Source: Casp-actino8 sp001510455 | Lineage (GTDB): Bacteria; Actinomycetota; Acidimicrobiia; Acidimicrobiales; Ilumatobacteraceae | Length of the DNA stretch: 23,264 bases | Direction of reading: 5' to 3' | Assembly: GCA_027592035.1 (NCBI GenBank) | Contig: JAQCIK010000029.1 | Location: 1 to 23,264 of the forward strand | Shown here: piece by piece, positions 8,703-14,761 of the stretch | Layout: every line of letters begins with the position of its first letter | Numbering within the stretch: position 1 is the first letter of the stretch | Position numbers and translations under genes: made by a program | Notes under the pieces: model-generated | What the model was told of the DNA's origin: nothing | Seen by the model: the letters and a program-made list of their open reading frames with translations, nothing else | Database searches by the model: none

Positions 8703-9958
8703 CTTCCCCCGGAACCTAGGTCAGGATCGTTCATGTCGACCTCTTCTCGTTGTTGACATTGTGTAAACGGAGTGTTCGGTGACGACACCAGTTCGCCTCG
8801 GTGCCACACGTGACGTGACGATGGTCCGAAGGCGATGGCTTCTCGGACCGTTGTCGACGGGATCGCCACCAGGTCGGCGACAGAACCCACGGTCAGTCGA
8901 GAGCATTCGGACTGCAGAACGCGATGTGCGACCGCGGTCACAGTGTCGAGAGCCTCGTCGGGCAAGAGATGAGTGGTGGCGATCATCAGACCGGCCGTTT
9001 CGAGAGGGTCGCCGCGACCGAGAGGATTGAACGGGTCCTGAAGGTTGTCGGCGCCGGCGGCGACATCGGCCCCGGCTCGTCGCAATGCGGCGACTGCCGT
9101 CACGGCCCGTGGCGTGGCTCGTGGATGGTTGCGTCCCTGAAGGAACAGATTGGTCTGTGGGAGAGCGATGATACCGATGCCGGCGTCGGCGATCAATCGA
9201 GCCACTCGATCCTGGACGTCGACGTCCTGCACTCCGAGGCTCACGCAGTGGCTGGCGGTCACCGGAAACTCGAATCCTTCCGAGACGACTTTTCGGGCGA
9301 GATCCTCGAGAGACAGCATGGTCGGGTCGAGGGTTTCGTCGACGTGGAGGTCGAGACCGACGCCAGCCGCCGCCGCGATCTCGAGGAACACCGAATTCGC
9401 TTTCGGGGGATCGTCGTCGAGATGCGGACAGCCACCCACCAGATCGGCTCCGGCGTCGAGGGCCGCGGCGAGCAGGGCACGATTGTCGACGCCGCTCCGA
9501 CCGGTCACCGGCCAACCGGTGAGGGCGACGATCTGGATCTCGACCGCCCCCCGGAGCCTCGCTTTGACCTCGACGAGGGCCTCGACGGATCGAAGACCCT
9601 GTTCGGAGGTGGTGTCGGCGTGGCTGCGGATGATCGAGACACCGTTCGTGACGAGAAGTCGCGCCGCCCGCTCTGCTCGCTCGACGATGTCGGCCGTCGT
9701 GAAGGACGACGACACACTCTGCATGGCGCCGATGGCGCCCATGAGGTCACCAGTCGGATTGTCGACTCGTTCGGCGAGAAAGGCCTTGTCGAGATGGGCA
9801 TGGGGCTCGGCGAAGGCCGGGAGAATCAGGTGGCCTCGGAGATCGACCACGTCCTCGTGGTGACGGTTGGAGGAAGGTCCGATAGCGACGATCCGGTCGC
9901 CGTCGAGGCGTATGTCGATCGTCGAACCATCGGAAGCGGTGGCGCCGGCGAGCAACAT
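8699..9958 (-). CDS. cytosine-deaminase-like amidohydrolase
   Basis: A 419-residue metal-dependent hydrolase of the CodA/AtzC group in the amidohydrolase superfamily, about the length of E. coli cytosine deaminase. Metal-site motifs are visible: FAEPHAHLDK, SHADTT, GGCPHLDDD, LHVDET (catalytic Glu), TASHCVSLG and ADNLQDPFNPLG (metal Asp), plus LPQTNLFLQGR. It should hydrolyse a C-N bond in a heterocycle, for example cytosine, creatinine, isopropylammelide or a related cyclic amide. It is the first gene of the ABC transporter operon, so its substrate is probably what the transporter brings in. ATG at 9958 is preferred over TTG at 9967, because a TANNNT element abuts the TTG. The final 25 or so residues after WHRGELVSS look like a non-family tail. 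Confidence 0.85.
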   Translation of the reverse strand: MLLAGATASDGSTIDIRLDGDRIVAIGPSSNRHHEDVVDLRGHLILPAFAEPHAHLDKAFLAERVDNPTGDLMGAIGAMQSVSSSFTTADIVERAERAARLLVTNGVSIIRSHADTTSEQGLRSVEALVEVKARLRGAVEIQIVALTGWPVTGRSGVDNRALLAAALDAGADLVGGCPHLDDDPPKANSVFLEIAAAAGVGLDLHVDETLDPTMLSLEDLARKVVSEGFEFPVTASHCVSLGVQDVDVQDRVARLIADAGIGIIALPQTNLFLQGRNHPRATPRAVTAVAALRRAGADVAAGADNLQDPFNPLGRGDPLETAGLMIATTHLLPDEALDTVTAVAHRVLQSECSRLTVGSVADLVAIPSTTVREAIAFGPSSRHVWHRGELVSSPNTPFTQCQQREEVDMNDPDLGSGGR

Positions 9959-9966
9959 TTGTCTCA

Positions 9967-9972
9967 ACGTTA
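9967..9972 (-). promoter_or_regulatory. -10 element of amidohydrolase-ABC operon
   Basis: Read on -, TAACGT lies 8 bases before the ATG at 9958 with no Shine-Dalgarno sequence between. It is part of a compact divergent promoter region with the + element at 9996. Confidence 0.5.
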
Positions 9973-9995
9973 GTCCCCTTGTCGTGGGGCGTTGC

Positions 9996-10001
9996 TACCG
10001 T
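9996..10001 (+). promoter_or_regulatory. -10 element of small-protein/oxidoreductase unit
   Basis: TACCGT ends 7 bases before the ATG at 10009. No Shine-Dalgarno sequence is seen. It supports translation of the small gene from its first codon. Confidence 0.5.
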
Positions 10002-10008
10002 CGAAGTC

Positions 10009-10143
10009 ATGAAGATGCTGCGTCGAGCCTTTGCCGCCATGTCGCTCGCCGGACTCATTGCTGCGGCACTTCGGGTGCGAGGACGGGGTGGTGTTCCCCC
10101 GCAGCGTGGTGGCTGGCGCGAGTTGTCCCGTCCGCAGTCGTGA
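10009..10143 (+). CDS. 44-residue small protein, possibly membrane-associated
   Basis: I do not recognise a named family. The reading frame ATG 10009 to TGA 10141 encodes 44 residues: a basic N-terminus (MKMLRRAF), one short hydrophobic stretch (AAMSLAGLIAAAL), then a basic, Gly/Pro-rich tail RVRGRGGVPPQRGGWRELSR. The layout is that of a small inner-membrane protein with a cytoplasmic tail, or a signal-anchor peptide. Three points support it as real: a TANNNT promoter element 7 bases before the ATG, the otherwise unexplained gap before the next gene, and a GTGA overlap between its stop and the next start. It may assist or regulate the coupled oxidoreductase. Conservation has not been tested. 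Confidence 0.62.
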   Translation: MKMLRRAFAAMSLAGLIAAALRVRGRGGVPPQRGGWRELSRPQS

Positions 10144-11138
10144 GATCGGATTCGGACCTTTCGTTCGGTGTGATCGGTCTCGGAGCCGTTGGCTCCCGGG
10201 TCGCGCGACAACTGATCGAGTCGGGGTGCAGCGTGATCGCTCACGACTCCGATCCGACGGCTTTCACGTCGCTTCGAGGGCTCGACAAGTGCACGTTCAG
10301 CGAGACGATCGATTCCTTCTCCGACACGTCGTGTCACTCGGTCATTCTGTGCGCCCCGGCCCCACACAATTCGCTGGCAATCACCTTTCTCGAACGTGGA
10401 CTCGATGTGGTGTCGGTGTCGGACGACTCCGACGACGTTCGCGCGCTGATCGCTCTCGACGAACGAGCACGTGAAAATGGGGTTCGCCTGATCGCAGGAG
10501 CAGCTGCGAGTCCGGGGATGACCGGTCTGCTCGCTGCCGAGTTGGCTCTGCGCTTCGACACGGTCGACGAGATTCACGTCGCCTTCCACGGAACGGGTGG
10601 TCCGTCGTGCGCACGTCAACATCACCGAGCACTCGGTGCGGACGCAATCGGCTGGCACGACGACGAATGGATCGAACGGCCGGGGGGAAGTGGGCGGGAG
10701 TTGTTGTGGTTTCCCGAGCCGGTGGGTGGCAAGGATTGCTATCGCGCCCAATTGGCGGATCCCATCGTCTTGAAACGCGCGTTTCCGGAGGTGGAGCGCA
10801 TCAGTGCGCGCGTATCCGCGACACGACGCGATCGGTTGACCGCGCGGCTGCCGATGATGTCTCCTCCGCACGCCGAAGGCGGCTTGGGTGGCTTGAGAGT
10901 CGAAGTACGTGGTTCACGCGATGGTCGGCGAGTGACCGAAGTGGCCGGAATCGCGGAACGCACGGCAGTGATCGCCGCATCGGTCGCTGCGTCGGTGGCC
11001 GATCACCTGTCACGTCGCGAAAGAAACCGATCCGGTGTGATTGCACTGGGAGACGGGACTCTCGATGACGTGGTGCTGGTGACAGCCGTCATCGAACGCG
11101 ACATTCGGGTGTTCGAGTACGTCGGTGTTTCCGACTGA
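10140..11138 (+). CDS. NAD(P)-binding oxidoreductase (saccharopine/aspartate dehydrogenase-like)
   Basis: A 332-residue protein that begins with a Rossmann fold: FGVIGLGAVGSRVARQL (GxGxxG near residues 10-15) and an acidic residue after the second strand (IAHDSD), which favours NAD over NADP. GAAASPGMTGLLAAELA in the middle resembles the strand-turn of saccharopine dehydrogenase-like and related dehydrogenases. The second half (LWFPEPVGGKDCY, LPMMSPPHAEGGLGGLRVEVRG) would carry dimerisation and substrate binding. The substrate is unknown. The frame is open far upstream, but GTG at 10140 is chosen because it overlaps the small gene stop (GTGA) and directly precedes the Rossmann motif; upstream codons give no family-like sequence. 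Confidence 0.68.
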   Translation: MRSDSDLSFGVIGLGAVGSRVARQLIESGCSVIAHDSDPTAFTSLRGLDKCTFSETIDSFSDTSCHSVILCAPAPHNSLAITFLERGLDVVSVSDDSDDVRALIALDERARENGVRLIAGAAASPGMTGLLAAELALRFDTVDEIHVAFHGTGGPSCARQHHRALGADAIGWHDDEWIERPGGSGRELLWFPEPVGGKDCYRAQLADPIVLKRAFPEVERISARVSATRRDRLTARLPMMSPPHAEGGLGGLRVEVRGSRDGRRVTEVAGIAERTAVIAASVAASVADHLSRRERNRSGVIALGDGTLDDVVLVTAVIERDIRVFEYVGVSD

Positions 11139-11162
11139 GAGACCAAGTCAGTCGCACCGTTG

Positions 11163-11168
11163 TACATT
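11163..11168 (+). promoter_or_regulatory. -10 element of Fur-family gene (leaderless)
   Basis: TACATT ends 6 bases before the ATG at 11175. This spacing decides the start codon over the in-frame TTG at 11160, which would lie upstream of the element. Confidence 0.6.
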
Positions 11169-11174
11169 CTCGGT

Positions 11175-11675
11175 ATGAGTGGTGATCACCGCCGACACGA
11201 TTCGCTCAGTGTTCACGACGTCGCATCCGAACGTCTCGAAGCGATCGACCAGAGATACTCACCGGGCCGACGGAGGTTGGTCGAAGTTCTGGCCAACGCG
11301 TCTCATCCCCTCGTGACGACCGAGATCACGTCGATCACCGACGAACTACCCCAGAGTTCGGTGTATCGAAACCTCGGAATTCTGGAGGAAGCGGGAGTCG
11401 TCGTGAAGGTTCTCACCACCGGAGAGCGAGCAGCGTTCGAATTGGCGGAAGATTTGAAGGGCCATCACCACCATCTGGTGTGCGTCGATTGCGGGCGGGT
11501 GATCGACGTCGATCTGCCCGACCAGGTCGAGAACCTGCTCTCGGACGGGATGACTGCTCTCGTGGCCGACCGAGGTTTCACACTGATCGGACATCGTCTC
11601 GATCTGATGGGTCGATGTGATCAGTGTTCGCGGTCGAGACGCGACGACAATTTTTCGACCAGCTCGGTCAAGTGA
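11175..11675 (+). CDS. Fur-family metal-responsive transcriptional regulator
   Basis: A 166-residue repressor of the Fur/Zur/Mur family. The N-terminal winged helix includes SPGRRRLVEVLANASHPLVTTEI and the recognition helix region LPQSSVYRNLGILEEAGVV. The C-terminal dimerisation and metal domain has GHHHHLVCVDCGRVIDVD with a CxxC and a closing RCDQCS CxxC, together the structural zinc site. The 20-residue N-terminal extension and the short basic tail are modest. Which metal it senses cannot be decided. It is expressed alone from a leaderless promoter. Its last 55 bases, including the codon for the final zinc-site Cys, overlap the end of the DUF1003 gene on the other strand. Confidence 0.92.
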   Translation: MSGDHRRHDSLSVHDVASERLEAIDQRYSPGRRRLVEVLANASHPLVTTEITSITDELPQSSVYRNLGILEEAGVVVKVLTTGERAAFELAEDLKGHHHHLVCVDCGRVIDVDLPDQVENLLSDGMTALVADRGFTLIGHRLDLMGRCDQCSRSRRDDNFSTSSVK

Positions 11676-12142
11676 TCGACCTTCTTCTGTAATTCCTCGA
11701 TGTCGACGAGATTGCGAACGTCCTGAGTCGTCGCCACGTCGGTGAGTGAGAGTCGCACGCTGGCGATCTCGCGGGCCAGGAACTCGGTGTCGGCTTGGGT
11801 GCGCTCGGCCACTTTTCGGTCGTAGTCGGACTGCGCACGGTCGCGTGATTCCTGTCGATTCTGCGCCAGAAGAATGAGCGGCGCGGCGTACGAGGCCTGC
11901 AAAGACAAGATGAGTGTGAGAAGCACGAGACCACGACCCCACGGGTCGAACGTCCACGAGTTCGGAACGACGAGGTTGTAGCCGATCCACGCCACGATGA
12001 CGAACGACTGCCACACGAGAAAACGTGCGGTGCCGAGAGTACGAGCGATCGACTCCGAGAATTGTCCGAAGGCTTCGGGGTCGTAGTGGACTCCGATTCG
12101 ACGGCGTTGACGGGGAATTCCCAGACGTGTTCTGGCCTTCAT
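11621..12142 (-). CDS. DUF1003 membrane protein
   Basis: A 173-residue membrane protein of the DUF1003 family. After a basic N-terminus there are two hydrophobic helices (FLVWQSFVIVAWIGYNLVV and GLVLLTLILSLQASYAAPLILLAQN, with the family motif RQESRDRAQSDYD directly after) and a long C-terminal coiled coil (about residues 110-170) ending VDHLTELVEKLSSRL. I chose ATG 12142, which has AGGAGG 5 bases upstream; the longer frame from TTG 12157 would code through that site. It follows the PRC/MgtE_N/CBS gene after 44 bases and is probably in its operon; DUF1003 next to this protein is a recurring actinobacterial pairing. The function is unknown. The 3' end overlaps the Fur gene. Confidence 0.9.
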   Translation of the reverse strand: MKARTRLGIPRQRRRIGVHYDPEAFGQFSESIARTLGTARFLVWQSFVIVAWIGYNLVVPNSWTFDPWGRGLVLLTLILSLQASYAAPLILLAQNRQESRDRAQSDYDRKVAERTQADTEFLAREIASVRLSLTDVATTQDVRNLVDIEELQKKVDHLTELVEKLSSRLDREH

Positions 12143-12186
12143 GACACCTCCTCTCAAGTCGCAAACGAAAATTCACATGATGTGGC

Positions 12187-13422
12187 TTATGTGGTGACCG
12201 ACGTCGCCTGGTGTCGGCGACGTTGTCTCCATCCGGTCGGCAACGTGCGGTCGAGAACGTCGTCGATCGTGATGGCTCCGAGCAGACGTCCGGCTTCGTC
12301 ACACACGCCGATCGACAGCATGTTGTAGGAGGCGAGACGCTCGGCGACCTCGCGGTCGCTGATGTCGGGAGTGATGGTGGGCTCGGTTTCCAGACATTGC
12401 CCGAGCTCCATACTGGGTGCTTCGCGCAGCAGTCTCTGGAAGTGAACCACACCGAGGTACCGGCCGGTGGGTGATTTGTACGGAGGACGGCACACGAAGA
12501 CCTGGGATGCGATTGAAACCAGCCATTCCGGGTCGCGGATTTCGGCCAGGGCCTCGGCAACGGTGGAGGTCGGTCCGAGGATGATGATCTCCGGGGTCAT
12601 GAGCCCACCAGCCGTGCCCTCTTCGTAGGAAAGGAGGCGGCGCATCTGTTCGGCGTCCTCGTCGTCCATCGCATCGAGGATGCGAGCGCGCTGTTCTCCC
12701 GGCATCTCGGCCAGGAGGTCGGCCAGGTCGTCGCTCTCCATCTCGTCGAGAACGGCGAGGAGTCGATCCATGTCGAGTCCTTCGATCAGGCCGACCTGTT
12801 CGGACTCGGGGAGTTCCTCGAGTACGTCGGCCAGTCGATCGTCGTCCATGGCTTCGGCGAGCTGACGTCGCTGCGCGATCGGTAGTGAACGAACCACGGC
12901 GGCCACGTCGGTCGGGTGCATGTCGTGCAGGCGAGCGGCCTCGGCGGCCATTTCGGTGACGGCAGCGAACAGCGAGGCGACCTCGACCCACTCGACGAGG
13001 CGATGGGTGGGACGACGACGAAGGGCGGTGCGCTTGGCGAGACGTACTTGAGCGACCTCCCATCCTCCGGACTTCGAGTCGAGTCGCTCCCGGAGGGCGA
13101 CATCGGAGACCGTCTCACCATTGACGCGACGATCGATCACGTCACGCCCGAGCAGGCGTTCACCCTTTTTGATCTTGAAGGGATTGAGGTCGATGTCCCA
13201 CGAGCGGAGGCGTACGCCGTCGTCGGCGATCTGGCCGACCTTGCCGGCGTTCACGAAGATGCGACGACGCTGACTGGTGGCGGTGAAGCCGACGACGCGT
13301 GGGGCCGACCCGGCACGACCGGGTACCACGACCACATCGTCGACCCGTCCGATACTCGCTCCACCGGCATCGAGGAGCGGCAAGCGCATGATGCGAAATG
13401 CGTAGATCAGTTCGCCGGCCAT
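12187..13422 (-). CDS. PRC-barrel, MgtE N-terminal and CBS domain protein
   Basis: A 411-residue soluble protein with three parts: a PRC-barrel-like N-terminus (about residues 1-90, MRLPLLDAGGASIGRVDDVVVVPG), an MgtE N-terminal superhelical domain (about 150-260, with repeats such as LADVLEELPESE and LADLLAEMPGEQR) and two CBS motifs (from TAGGLMTPEI to the end, last motif LLGAITIDDVLDR). In MgtE these domains sense cytoplasmic magnesium, but here the transport membrane domain is absent, as in the actinobacterial family known from mycobacteria. It is therefore a sensor or partner protein rather than a channel. The ATG at 13422 has a leaderless-type promoter. DUF1003, encoded next, may be its membrane partner (inference). 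Confidence 0.88.
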   Translation of the reverse strand: MAGELIYAFRIMRLPLLDAGGASIGRVDDVVVVPGRAGSAPRVVGFTATSQRRRIFVNAGKVGQIADDGVRLRSWDIDLNPFKIKKGERLLGRDVIDRRVNGETVSDVALRERLDSKSGGWEVAQVRLAKRTALRRRPTHRLVEWVEVASLFAAVTEMAAEAARLHDMHPTDVAAVVRSLPIAQRRQLAEAMDDDRLADVLEELPESEQVGLIEGLDMDRLLAVLDEMESDDLADLLAEMPGEQRARILDAMDDEDAEQMRRLLSYEEGTAGGLMTPEIIILGPTSTVAEALAEIRDPEWLVSIASQVFVCRPPYKSPTGRYLGVVHFQRLLREAPSMELGQCLETEPTITPDISDREVAERLASYNMLSIGVCDEAGRLLGAITIDDVLDRTLPTGWRQRRRHQATSVTT

Positions 13423-13428
13423 GCCGGC

Positions 13429-13434
13429 AGGCTA
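13429..13434 (-). promoter_or_regulatory. -10 element of PRC/MgtE_N/CBS gene (leaderless)
   Basis: Read on -, TAGCCT lies exactly 6 bases before the ATG at 13422. It sits in the 21 bases between the stop of the upstream LLM gene and this start. Confidence 0.6.
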
Positions 13435-13443
13435 CCGATGGCT

Positions 13444-14466
13444 TCAGGACGTACGGCGGACGATGTCACGAGCGACCTCGCCGTAGCGATCGAATCGTTC
13501 GTGGTCTCGTCCGGCGTTGTAGAGAACGAGTCGATCGGCGACACCTTCGTACCGGCTGATCAGTTCGTCAGCGAGTCCGTCCCAGGTGGCTTCGGTGGTG
13601 AAGATCGCCAGATGATCATCGGTGATCTGGGCCGCCATACCCGCGAAGTCCCCGGCCTTCTGCTTCTCGCGAATTCGAGCCGTCGTTCCTTCGAAACCGG
13701 CCTCGTCCCAGATGAAGGCGTAGTTCGGCGTGCTGCCGTAGAAGCTGAGCATGGCGCGCAGGTGTTCGCGTTCGACATGACATTCCTCGTCGTTGTCGCC
13801 TGCGATCGTCATCACCGGAACGATGATCGAGACCTCGGACCGATCACGCCCGGCCTTCGATGCACCTTCGGCGACTCGGGGCAGAACGTGACGATGCAGA
13901 TAGCCGGGTTCACCGATCGGGTGGACATGAACACCGTCGGCGACTTCGGCGGCCATGGTCAGCATCCACGGATTGACCGCGGCGATGTCGACTTTCGGAT
14001 CGGGTGCGTCGATCGGACCCGGACTCCACTGAGGTGTGATGAAAGTGAGTTCGTAGAACGGACCGTGGTGGTCGAGAGTTCCGGTTCGAAACGCCGAGAA
14101 GCAAGCCTTCACGGCCAGGACGTAATCCCTGAGTCGCGGACCGGGCCGATCGAAATCGACGCCGTACCGTCGCACGACGTGTGTCTTCACCTGAGTTCCG
14201 AGACCGAGGCGGAAGCGTCCCCCCGACGCCTCTTGGAGTTCCCACGCCGTTGCCGCGGTCACGAACGGACTACGTGGAAAGGCCACGGCGACTCCGGTGG
14301 ACAGATCGAGTCCGGGCGCAGCGACTGCCGCCGCACCGACGTTCAAGTACGCGGTACGACCGGCCTCGGTGAACAAGAGTCCGGAGAAGCCGGCCCGTTG
14401 CGCTCGACGCGCGTGATCGCCGGTCTTGCCGAGCGGCAGGGGAGTGGTCATGACGTCGACGTGCAC
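13444..14466 (-). CDS. F420-dependent LLM oxidoreductase (TIGR03617-type)
   Basis: A 340-residue luciferase-like TIM-barrel oxidoreductase. GVAVAFPRSPFVTAATAWELQEASGGRF, here residues about 57-84, and LGLGTQVKTHVVRRY are characteristic of the TIGR03617 group, for which coenzyme F420 is the expected cofactor. WSPGPIDAPDPKVDIAAVNP and VADGVHVHPIGEPGYL continue the family pattern. These enzymes transfer hydride to or from F420 on small organic substrates; the substrate here is unknown. GTG 14466 is chosen from a TANNNT element 6 bases upstream. The neighbouring - gene downstream has its own promoter, so this is probably monocistronic. Confidence 0.9.
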   Translation of the reverse strand: MHVDVMTTPLPLGKTGDHARRAQRAGFSGLLFTEAGRTAYLNVGAAAVAAPGLDLSTGVAVAFPRSPFVTAATAWELQEASGGRFRLGLGTQVKTHVVRRYGVDFDRPGPRLRDYVLAVKACFSAFRTGTLDHHGPFYELTFITPQWSPGPIDAPDPKVDIAAVNPWMLTMAAEVADGVHVHPIGEPGYLHRHVLPRVAEGASKAGRDRSEVSIIVPVMTIAGDNDEECHVEREHLRAMLSFYGSTPNYAFIWDEAGFEGTTARIREKQKAGDFAGMAAQITDDHLAIFTTEATWDGLADELISRYEGVADRLVLYNAGRDHERFDRYGEVARDIVRRTS

Positions 14467-14472
14467 GAGATC

Positions 14473-14478
14473 AGAGTA
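14473..14478 (-). promoter_or_regulatory. -10 element of LLM gene at 14466 (leaderless)
   Basis: Read on -, TACTCT is 6 bases before the GTG at 14466. A TTCACG sequence 18 bases further upstream is a possible -35. Confidence 0.6.
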
Positions 14479-14526
14479 GAGCGTGGCTCACTCGACCGTG
14501 AACGAACGACCGATCCACGGCGCAAC

Positions 14527-14532
14527 TAAGGT
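14527..14532 (+). promoter_or_regulatory. -10 element of zinc-ribbon gene
   Basis: TAAGGT ends 7 bases before the GTG at 14540. It favours that start over the in-frame GTG at 14483. Confidence 0.5.
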
Positions 14533-14539
14533 CGACGAC

Positions 14540-14749
14540 GTGTCCGACTCGCTGCCGCTCCTTCCCGAGGAGTACTCCGTGTGCCCGCGTTGTTCATCGA
14601 AGCACGACGGTCGTTTCTACGGACCTTGTGAGGATTGTCGTTCCCAACTGCGGTCGACGATGGGTATCGAAGCCCGCCAGGTCGACGTGGCCGAGTACGA
14701 GCCGAAGATGAACGTCACGCCCAATGCCGTGGCATTGAAGGACGACTGA
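14540..14749 (+). CDS. small zinc-ribbon protein
   Basis: A 69-residue protein with one zinc-ribbon knuckle pair, CPRC then CEDC, 14 residues between the pairs (SSKHDGRFYGP within), so it should bind one zinc ion. The C-terminal half (VAEYEPKMNVTPNAVALKDD) has the look of a conserved tail, but I cannot name a family. There is no membrane segment. GTG 14540 is chosen for its TANNNT element; a longer form from GTG 14483 (88 residues) is possible, but its extra residues look unstructured. It diverges from the LLM gene at 14466 and ends 12 bases before the convergent LLM gene at 14762. It could bind nucleic acid or a protein partner; no function is known. Confidence 0.75.
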   Translation: MSDSLPLLPEEYSVCPRCSSKHDGRFYGPCEDCRSQLRSTMGIEARQVDVAEYEPKMNVTPNAVALKDD

Positions 14750-14761
14750 GTTCGTTCCTGT

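Noticed and set aside
8924..9973. 349-codon open frame on + opposite the amidohydrolase
   Set aside because: Antisense shadow of a recognisable metal-dependent hydrolase in GC-rich DNA; no family features.
9867..10139. Long 5' extension of the NAD(P)-binding oxidoreductase
   Set aside because: It would run antisense through the amidohydrolase start and both divergent promoters; the GTGA overlap at 10140 is a better start.
9747..10871. 374-codon open frame on -
   Set aside because: It covers the ends of two real genes and the small gene on the other strand or frame; its sequence resembles no protein family.
11346..12560. 404-codon open frame on -
   Set aside because: It lies out of frame over Fur, DUF1003 and the CBS gene; the translated sequence is Arg/Ser-rich and shadow-like.
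12916..14529. 537-codon open frame on + across the MgtE_N/CBS and LLM genes
   Set aside because: It is antisense to two clear family members, has low-complexity shadow-like composition and no promoter or ribosome site.
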